Part shown: positions 1-4,428 of the stretch, piece by piece
Layout of the letters: each line of letters opens with the position of its first letter
Position numbering within the stretch: position 1 is the stretch's first letter
From: an uncultured Bacilli bacterium
Lineage (GTDB): Bacteria; Bacillota_I; Bacilli_A; RF39; UBA660
Direction: 5' to 3'
NCBI GenBank assembly: GCA_947629125.1
Contig: CANRCO010000075.1
Location: forward strand, 1 to 5,908
DNA length: 5,908 bases
Made by a program: the position numbers and the translations under genes
Notes under the pieces: model-generated
What the model was told of the DNA's origin: nothing
What the model saw: only the letters and a program-made list of their open reading frames with translations
The model's database searches: none

Positions 1-329
1 TTTTCTACTACTGGTGTACATTTTTCTTTAGTCATAGCTACTAATTCATCTAAATCTTTTTTAATTTTTTTAGCTTCTTCTTTAGCCATGTTTTCTAATT
101 TTTCTTTATCTAAATCTTTTATTTCTTTTTTAATTTTATTAATTTTTTTAACAATTAAATCTTTGGTTTCTTCAACGTCAATGTTTTTTACTTTTTCCAT
201 TAACTCATCAAATTTAACCATTAAATCTTCTCTCGTTTCTTTACCACTTTTAGGAGCAAAAAGCATTCCTAATCCTACTCCTACAGCAGCTCCAGCTAAA
301 AATTTTGAAAATCCACCTTTTTTACTCAT
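1..329 (-). CDS. YtxH-family protein, 3' end cut by window edge
   Basis: The frame starts at ATG 329-327 and stays open to the left edge, giving 109 residues with the C-terminus missing. After a short basic start (MSKKGGFSKF), a Gly/Ala-rich hydrophobic stretch at about residues 10-25 leads into GMLFAPKSGKETREDL (21-36), the hallmark of the YtxH domain: a membrane-embedded glycine-rich helix followed by an APKSGxETR turn. The rest is Lys/Glu-rich and probably a long helix or coiled coil. B. subtilis YtxH is a general-stress protein of unknown mechanism. The start overlaps the stop of the upstream YtxG-like gene by 8 nt (ATGAGTAA), so translational coupling is likely. A purine-rich AAGGAAGG at 348-341 lies 11 nt upstream of the ATG. 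Family assignment is strong; cellular role is unknown. Confidence 0.88.
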   Translation of the reverse strand, partial: MSKKGGFSKFLAGAAVGVGLGMLFAPKSGKETREDLMVKFDELMEKVKNIDVEETKDLIVKKINKIKKEIKDLDKEKLENMAKEEAKKIKKDLDELVAMTKEKCTPVVE

Positions 330-621
330 CTTCCTCAGTTCCTTCCTTATTTTTATTTTTTTTCTTAAAAAATTTTTTTGAAAATAGATTAGCAATTACT
401 CCCACAAAATTATCAGCAAATAAAGCTATTTTATCAGAAGCAAAATCTATAATATCAAAGAAAAACTTTAAAGAACTAACTTTTTCATTTACATCATCAA
501 CCATTTTTTCTACTTTAGTTAAAGTACCAACAGTTTTTATCCCTATTATTATACCCACAACTAATAAAACTATTAGTAAAATATAAATAATTATTGGTAA
601 AAAAGATAACCAAAATTCCAT
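322..621 (-). CDS. YtxG/DUF948-like single-pass membrane protein
   Basis: A 99-residue protein. Residues about 4-29 form one very hydrophobic segment (Ile/Leu/Val-rich), a probable signal anchor. A heptad-like amphipathic stretch with KVEKMVDDVNEKVSSL (36-51) follows, then a second amphipathic region, a basic patch KKFFKKKNKNK (82-92) and an acidic end. An N-terminal membrane helix followed by amphipathic helices, immediately upstream of a YtxH gene, is the organisation of the YtxG/DUF948 family in Bacilli. This protein is shorter than B. subtilis YtxG (about 140 residues), so the assignment rests partly on context. The start ATG is preceded by a strong Shine-Dalgarno (AAAGGGGG, 638-631) inside the last codons of the upstream gene, only 4 nt after that gene's stop. 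It probably pairs functionally with the YtxH-like protein; that is inference. Confidence 0.7.
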   Translation of the reverse strand: MEFWLSFLPIIIYILLIVLLVVGIIIGIKTVGTLTKVEKMVDDVNEKVSSLKFFFDIIDFASDKIALFADNFVGVIANLFSKKFFKKKNKNKEGTEEDE

Positions 622-625
622 TTAA

Positions 626-1480
626 TTATTCCCCCTTTCTATCTTCATACATAGAATCTATTAAATTAAATAAATCATTTTCTAAAGTGTCTTCTTCAAA
701 ATCTGCTTCTTTTGCTTTATCTAAAACTTCTAATGAATCATTATTTTTTGGAATACTTTCATTTTTAACTTCCGGTTTTACTTCTTTTTTTGGGGCTACT
801 TCTACTACATCATCACTTGCCGATTCTAAAAGTTCATCTATAGTTTTTCCCTTTAATTCATTATACTTTTTTTTCTCATTAATTATGTCTTTTTTAATAA
901 GATTTTCAGTTACTTCTATATCTTTAGTATATTCTTCTTGAGGCATTTCACCAAAGGCTTTTTTTCGTACTTTATCTACATCTAAACCAGGTCGAATTAT
1001 CTTTTTTTCCTCAACTTTTCGTGGAGGAGTATCAGCTGGTTTATAATCTTTATCTAATATTCCATAAACAGGAGATATATTAGGTGATGGACGGAATTTT
1101 TTCTTTGGTTCCTCTTTTTTTATTTCATAACTACTTTTAACATCGATATTACTATATTTACTTGTATAGCTACTTACTTTTGGAGTTTCACTACGTTTTG
1201 GTAATTCTATTTCTGGTTCTTTCGGTTTTAATTTTGGCATAACATCATTAAATTCATCTTCATCAAAAGCCGGAAAATCAAAGTGAACTTCTTTTTCTTC
1301 CTTTTTTTGAGTAGTTTTTTGTTCTAATTCATCAAATGTTGGAAAATCATTAACATAATCATCTTGTTTTTTTTCTTCAACTACAGATTTAACAGGTTCC
1401 TTTTCCTCATTTTTAATTACGGGTATTTCTACCTCTTCTTCTTCAAATAAAATATTTTTGATTTTACCTATAAGTCCCAT
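626..1480 (-). CDS. Acidic, largely disordered protein with DFPxFDE repeats; function unknown
   Basis: I do not recognise a named family. The 284-residue protein starts at ATG 1480; a TTG three codons upstream (1489) is in frame but too close to the Shine-Dalgarno. The first ~12 residues (MGLIGKIKNILF) could form an amphipathic helix, as at the membrane-binding ends of SepF or FtsY. A long Glu/Lys/Pro-rich, probably disordered region follows, with two copies of DFP(T/A)FDE at 45-51 and 68-74. An island RPSPNISPVYGIL (about 130-142) looks like a conserved core. A charged helical region (about 180-220) follows, and the protein ends in a predicted amphipathic helix, LENDLFNLIDSMYEDRK. No catalytic motif or transmembrane segment is visible. 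The architecture suggests a membrane-peripheral adaptor or scaffold (inference). It sits 14 nt after the lipoprotein gene and 4 nt before the YtxG-like gene. Confidence 0.82.
   Translation of the reverse strand: MGLIGKIKNILFEEEEVEIPVIKNEEKEPVKSVVEEKKQDDYVNDFPTFDELEQKTTQKKEEKEVHFDFPAFDEDEFNDVMPKLKPKEPEIELPKRSETPKVSSYTSKYSNIDVKSSYEIKKEEPKKKFRPSPNISPVYGILDKDYKPADTPPRKVEEKKIIRPGLDVDKVRKKAFGEMPQEEYTKDIEVTENLIKKDIINEKKKYNELKGKTIDELLESASDDVVEVAPKKEVKPEVKNESIPKNNDSLEVLDKAKEADFEEDTLENDLFNLIDSMYEDRKGE
1259..1348 (-). repeat. Two DFPxFDE motif copies in the 284-residue protein
   Basis: Codons at 1348-1328 encode DFPTFDE and codons at 1279-1259 encode DFPAFDE, exactly 23 codons apart. The two DNA copies read GATTTTCC then variable bases then TTTGATGAA, so they are similar at the nucleotide level too. 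The linker is Lys/Glu/Gln-rich. Repetition of an aromatic-acidic short motif in otherwise low-complexity sequence suggests a peptide that docks onto a partner protein. Confidence 0.7.
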
Positions 1481-1494
1481 AAAGCACAACCTTC

Positions 1495-2142
1495 CTAGTT
1501 AATCAAATCACTATCTTTAATAGTTTCATTTTCTTCTTTATATTCGTCATATTCTTCTAAGTAATATAAATACTTACTTTCTTTACTAGCAGTTGAAAAT
1601 ATATCATATTCTTCTTCCGTAAAACTTAAAATATCATCTTCTAGAATATTAGAAATTACATTATCATTATATTCAACAGATTTTAAGATGGTTAAGATAT
1701 ACGAAACAGTACTTTTAATATCATTTTCATCTACTATTACTTCTATTTTAGCATAATTATACATAATTTCAATTAAATATTTTTTAGATTTCAATAAATT
1801 AATCTCTATATAACCGAATTTACCATCATAATCTAGTCTTTCAGAATAATAAGAATCTAAATTACTTTCATATAAATTTTTAACTTTTTTATTATAACTA
1901 ACAACATCGACATACATAAATAATTTGTATTGTAAATAATTAATTGTTTCATTAAAATCTTGTTCATTTATTACCTTTAATCCTTGAGGTAAATAATATT
2001 TGTAACCTGTTCGGTAAGTATTAGAATATTTTATATCACTTGTTATTATTTCATTTGATAATTCATCAATATTACTTTCATTTAGATTAGTACACCCACT
2101 AATAACTAAAGTGATTAATAGAAACACAATGATTTTTTTCAT
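1495..2142 (-). CDS. Putative lipoprotein of unknown function
   Basis: A 215-residue protein with a classic lipoprotein signal: MKK, a hydrophobic core IIVFLLITLV, then the lipobox ISGC with the lipidated cysteine at residue 17. The mature protein should be anchored to the outer face of the cytoplasmic membrane. The mature part is rich in Tyr, Asp, Glu and Asn. It contains a notable segment, NTYRTGYKYYLPQGL (41-55), then alternating strand-like stretches (KFGYIEINLL, YLIEIMYNYAKIEVIV) and a strongly acidic C-terminus. It looks like a small alpha/beta extracytoplasmic domain, but I cannot place it in a family. The start is ATG 2142 with GGAG (2154-2151) 8 nt upstream. The gene begins 14 nt after recG stops and ends with TAG 14 nt before the next gene, so it is very probably co-transcribed with recG. 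Confidence 0.85.
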   Translation of the reverse strand: MKKIIVFLLITLVISGCTNLNESNIDELSNEIITSDIKYSNTYRTGYKYYLPQGLKVINEQDFNETINYLQYKLFMYVDVVSYNKKVKNLYESNLDSYYSERLDYDGKFGYIEINLLKSKKYLIEIMYNYAKIEVIVDENDIKSTVSYILTILKSVEYNDNVISNILEDDILSFTEEEYDIFSTASKESKYLYYLEEYDEYKEENETIKDSDLIN

Positions 2143-2156
2143 AGATAACGCTCCAT

Positions 2157-4145
2157 TTAATCGATAAATTCTATATCTTTTATTATTTTACCATAAATTT
2201 CATAATCTTCATAATATTTTTTTTGAATAAATACTTCACAATCTTTTTTAGCTTGCATTAAAACTTTAAAATCTTTAGTTATATTAGCAATTTTAAAATT
2301 CATTTCACCGCTTTGTTTTATGCCAAATAAATCACCATGGCCTCTTAATTCTAAATCTTTTTCACTAATATAAAAGCCATCATTACTTTCTTCTAAAATT
2401 TTTAATCGCTCTGTATCTTTATTACTAATTAAATAACAATAACTTTGTTCATCATTTCGCCCAACTCGACCACGTAATTGATGTAAGGTAGACAAACCAA
2501 AGCGTTCAGCATTAAATATAACCATCATAGTCGCATTAGCAACATCAACCCCTACTTCAATAACCGTTGTCGAAACTAAAATATTAATATGACCATTTTT
2601 AAAATCGTTCATTATTTTATCTTTTTGTTCATTATTCATTCGACTATGTAAAATTTCAACCCTAATTTTGTGATTAAAAGCCATTAAAAATTTTTGTTTA
2701 AGTTCTTCAACTCCTTTTAAATCAAGTTCTTCATTAGTTTCAATTATTGGACAAACCACATATATTTGATGTTTATTTTTTATTTGTTCATAAATTTTTT
2801 GTAAAACTATTTTTAAATCTTGTTCTTTAAAATTTTTGGTGATTATACTTTTACGTCCAGTTGGTTTAGTTTTAATAGTAGAAACGTCTAAATCACCATA
2901 AATAGTTAAAGCATAAGTTCGCGGAATTGGTGTAGCACTCATGTATAATATATCAACAGATGAGCCTTTTTGATGCATTGTGCTGCGTTGTTCAACACCA
3001 AAACGATGTTGTTCATCCGTTACTACTAATCCTAAATTAGCAAATGTTACATCTTTAGTAAATAAAGCATGCGTCCCTATAACAATGTTTATTTCATTAT
3101 TAGCTATTTTTTGTTTTAAAAATTCTTTGTCTTTTGGTTTTATACTACCAGTTAACAAGGCTAAATTAACATTTTTATCTTTCAAAATTTTTTTTAGATT
3201 TTCATAATGTTGAGTTGCTAAAACTTCAGTAGGAGCCATTAAAACACTTTGATATCCACTTAAATAATTAGCATACATAGCTAAAAAAGCAACTATTGTT
3301 TTACCACTACCAACATCACCAATTAATATGCGATTCATTCGAATCGGTTTTTTTAAATCTTTTAAGATATCTTTTAAACTTTGTAATTGATGGTCAGTTA
3401 ATTCAAAAGGTAAACTATCAATTATATTAGTAAGCTCTTTTTCATTAAAATCTTTACTAGGTTTTAAAATTTTATTTTTATTCTGTTTTAGTAAAAGAAC
3501 TTTAAACATAAAGACAAATAACTCTTCATAAATTAAACGTAACCGTGCTTTCTTTAATAATTCAATACTTTTCGGTTGATGAATTTCATTTAAAGCTTTA
3601 ACTTTATTTAAAAAATGATACTTTTTTATTAAATAAGAAGGAATATAATCATCTATTAAAATATTTGTGGTTAATGCCTCATTAATAAATTTACATAAAT
3701 TATGATATTTTAAGCCATTGATTAAATGATAAATTGGTTCTATTTTTTTATCTTCAATGTCTTTTAAACGAATATCGCTAGCTACAAATTGATTTTTAAG
3801 TTTATCATATTTACCAATAAGAATGATATTTTTTCCAACAGTTAAATTTTGTTTTAAAAAAGCTCGGTTAAATATAACTACTTTAATTATTTTATTGTTA
3901 GTATTAGCTGTAAAAGTTAATCTATTTAAGTTTTTTCGAATATAAAAAACCTTAGCATCAGTTAAAATGCTACATTTTATAACAATTGTATCTTCTTTTG
4001 CTAAATTATCTGTTATATTAGTTATTTGTAAAATATTATAACGAAAAGGATAATAACTAATTAAATCATTAACTGTATATATATTTAATTCATTTAATAA
4101 TTTTAAGGTACTAGAGCCAATTCCTTTTAAAGATTCTACTTTCAT
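2157..4145 (-). CDS. recG: ATP-dependent DNA helicase RecG
   Basis: RecG is a monomeric superfamily 2 translocase that remodels stalled replication forks and branched recombination intermediates. The 662-residue protein is close to normal length (about 680). It opens with the usual helix-hairpin-like SLKGIGSSTLKLLNELNI and YYPFRY, then the OB-fold wedge domain (to about 150). Helicase domain 1 carries Walker A GDVGSGKT (276-283), APTEVLA (304-310), motif II DEQH within DEQHRFGVEQR (377-387) and SATPIPRT (403-410). Helicase domain 2 carries HSRM (500-503), STTVIEVGVDVANA (525-538) and RGRVGR (558-563), followed by the RecG-specific TRG region with LELRGHGDLFG (598-608). All key residues are present and no frameshift is seen. 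I prefer ATG 4145 to the in-frame GTG at 4154, because GTGAT fits as the Shine-Dalgarno and homologues start near this point. It is probably the first gene of a five-gene operon. Confidence 0.97.
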   Translation of the reverse strand: MKVESLKGIGSSTLKLLNELNIYTVNDLISYYPFRYNILQITNITDNLAKEDTIVIKCSILTDAKVFYIRKNLNRLTFTANTNNKIIKVVIFNRAFLKQNLTVGKNIILIGKYDKLKNQFVASDIRLKDIEDKKIEPIYHLINGLKYHNLCKFINEALTTNILIDDYIPSYLIKKYHFLNKVKALNEIHQPKSIELLKKARLRLIYEELFVFMFKVLLLKQNKNKILKPSKDFNEKELTNIIDSLPFELTDHQLQSLKDILKDLKKPIRMNRILIGDVGSGKTIVAFLAMYANYLSGYQSVLMAPTEVLATQHYENLKKILKDKNVNLALLTGSIKPKDKEFLKQKIANNEINIVIGTHALFTKDVTFANLGLVVTDEQHRFGVEQRSTMHQKGSSVDILYMSATPIPRTYALTIYGDLDVSTIKTKPTGRKSIITKNFKEQDLKIVLQKIYEQIKNKHQIYVVCPIIETNEELDLKGVEELKQKFLMAFNHKIRVEILHSRMNNEQKDKIMNDFKNGHINILVSTTVIEVGVDVANATMMVIFNAERFGLSTLHQLRGRVGRNDEQSYCYLISNKDTERLKILEESNDGFYISEKDLELRGHGDLFGIKQSGEMNFKIANITKDFKVLMQAKKDCEVFIQKKYYEDYEIYGKIIKDIEFID

Positions 4146-4154
4146 AATTATCAC
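4146..4154 (-). promoter_or_regulatory. Ribosome-binding region deciding the recG start
   Basis: The transcript here reads GTGATAATT and then ATG. GTGAT matches the anti-Shine-Dalgarno core (GGTGAT type) at 4 nt from ATG 4145. The same GTG is also an in-frame start codon three codons upstream. The neighbouring cse60 uses the same style of site (GGTGAT, 6 nt before ATG), which supports reading GTGAT as the ribosome-binding site. If transcription starts exactly at 4154 (see the promoter entry), a leaderless GTG start remains possible. Confidence 0.55.
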
Positions 4155-4160
4155 AAAATA

Positions 4161-4190
4161 ATTGTATCAAATAGAAAGTATATTGTCCAA
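4161..4190 (-). promoter_or_regulatory. Predicted housekeeping promoter of the recG operon
   Basis: On the minus strand a -35-like TTGGAC (4190-4185) is followed after 18 nt by the -10 element TACAAT (4166-4161). The bases just before it are TGA, giving an extended -10 (TGnTACAAT). Counting six bases on predicts a transcription start at G 4154, only 9 nt upstream of the recG ATG. The site lies wholly in the 48-nt gap between cse60 and recG. Extended -10 plus a near-consensus -35 is good evidence, although AT-rich DNA gives chance matches. Confidence 0.62.
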
Positions 4191-4193
4191 TAA

Positions 4194-4364
4194 CTAATTA
4201 TAAATAATCATCGCCGAAAAACAATATATTTGTTCATCACCAAACATAGTAATTGAAACTTGATATTTTATATCTATAATATCTGCAGCAGTTTCACTTA
4301 AAAAATTATTGATATTTTCTTCTAAATCTTTTTCATGACTTTCATCAAATATTTTAACTTTCAT
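4194..4364 (-). CDS. Cse60-family small protein
   Basis: A 56-residue protein, starting MKVKIFDESHEKDLEENINN, continuing through a DIIDIKYQVSITMF core and ending EQIYCFSAMIIYN. An N-terminal VKIFDE strand, an acidic helix with the HEKDLE pattern, then IDIKYQV and a C-terminal YCFSAMIIY strand match my recollection of the Cse60 family, named after a small sporulation protein of B. subtilis expressed under sigma-E. Biochemical function is unknown. Homologues also occur in bacteria not known to sporulate, so the gene alone does not imply sporulation. It starts at ATG 4364 with GGTGAT (4375-4370) 6 nt upstream and ends at TAG 4194. It stands between the leuS terminator and the recG promoter, probably as its own short transcription unit or reading into recG, since no terminator is seen after it. 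The family call is from memory of the pattern, without alignment. Confidence 0.82.
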   Translation of the reverse strand: MKVKIFDESHEKDLEENINNFLSETAADIIDIKYQVSITMFGDEQIYCFSAMIIYN

Positions 4365-4381
4365 TTTTTATCACCAAAAAT

Positions 4382-4387
4382 ATTATA
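4382..4387 (-). promoter_or_regulatory. Predicted -10 element of the cse60 promoter
   Basis: A perfect TATAAT on the minus strand lies 17 nt upstream of the cse60 ATG, between it and the leuS terminator. Six bases downstream predict a start at G 4375, the first base of the Shine-Dalgarno GGTGAT, giving an 11-nt leader. No convincing -35 is present: at 17-nt spacing the hexamer is CATTTT and overlaps the terminator T-run. There is no extended -10 TG. The location just after a strong terminator makes a promoter necessary unless there is read-through. Confidence 0.5.
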
Positions 4388-4400
4388 GACGACTAACATT

Positions 4401-4428
4401 AAAAAAAATGCCTAATTTTGGCATTTTT
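4401..4428 (-). terminator. Intrinsic terminator of leuS
   Basis: In the leuS transcript, AAAAATGCC (4428-4420) pairs perfectly with GGCATTTTT (4412-4404) around a 7-nt loop, AAAATTA. The T-run continues to 4401, giving eight consecutive U residues after GGCA. The leuS stop codon TAA (4429-4427) overlaps the base of the 5' arm, so coding sequence runs right into the terminator. The opposite strand also reads stem then T-rich, but no plus-strand gene approaches it. Confidence 0.9.

Noticed and set aside
1481..1489. TTG 1489 as start of the 284-residue protein
   Set aside because: The Shine-Dalgarno AGGAAGG (1497-1491) would be almost adjacent to TTG, while ATG 1480 is 10 nt away and opens a plausible amphipathic helix (MGLIGKIKNILF).
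4146..4163. Inverted repeat AATTAT-TTTGTG-ATAATT between the recG -10 and start codon, as an operator
   Set aside because: Six AT-only pairs are expected by chance in DNA this AT-rich, and the repeat overlaps the -10, predicted +1 and ribosome-binding site, which already explain the sequence.
4161..4181. Sigma-E (sporulation) promoter before recG, because GATACAAT resembles the sigma-E -10 and Cse60 is sigma-E dependent in B. subtilis
   Set aside because: The only ATAT-type -35 candidate (in CAATATA) is about 10 nt from the -10, not the usual 14 or so, while a housekeeping -35 with extended -10 fits well. It also precedes recG, not cse60.
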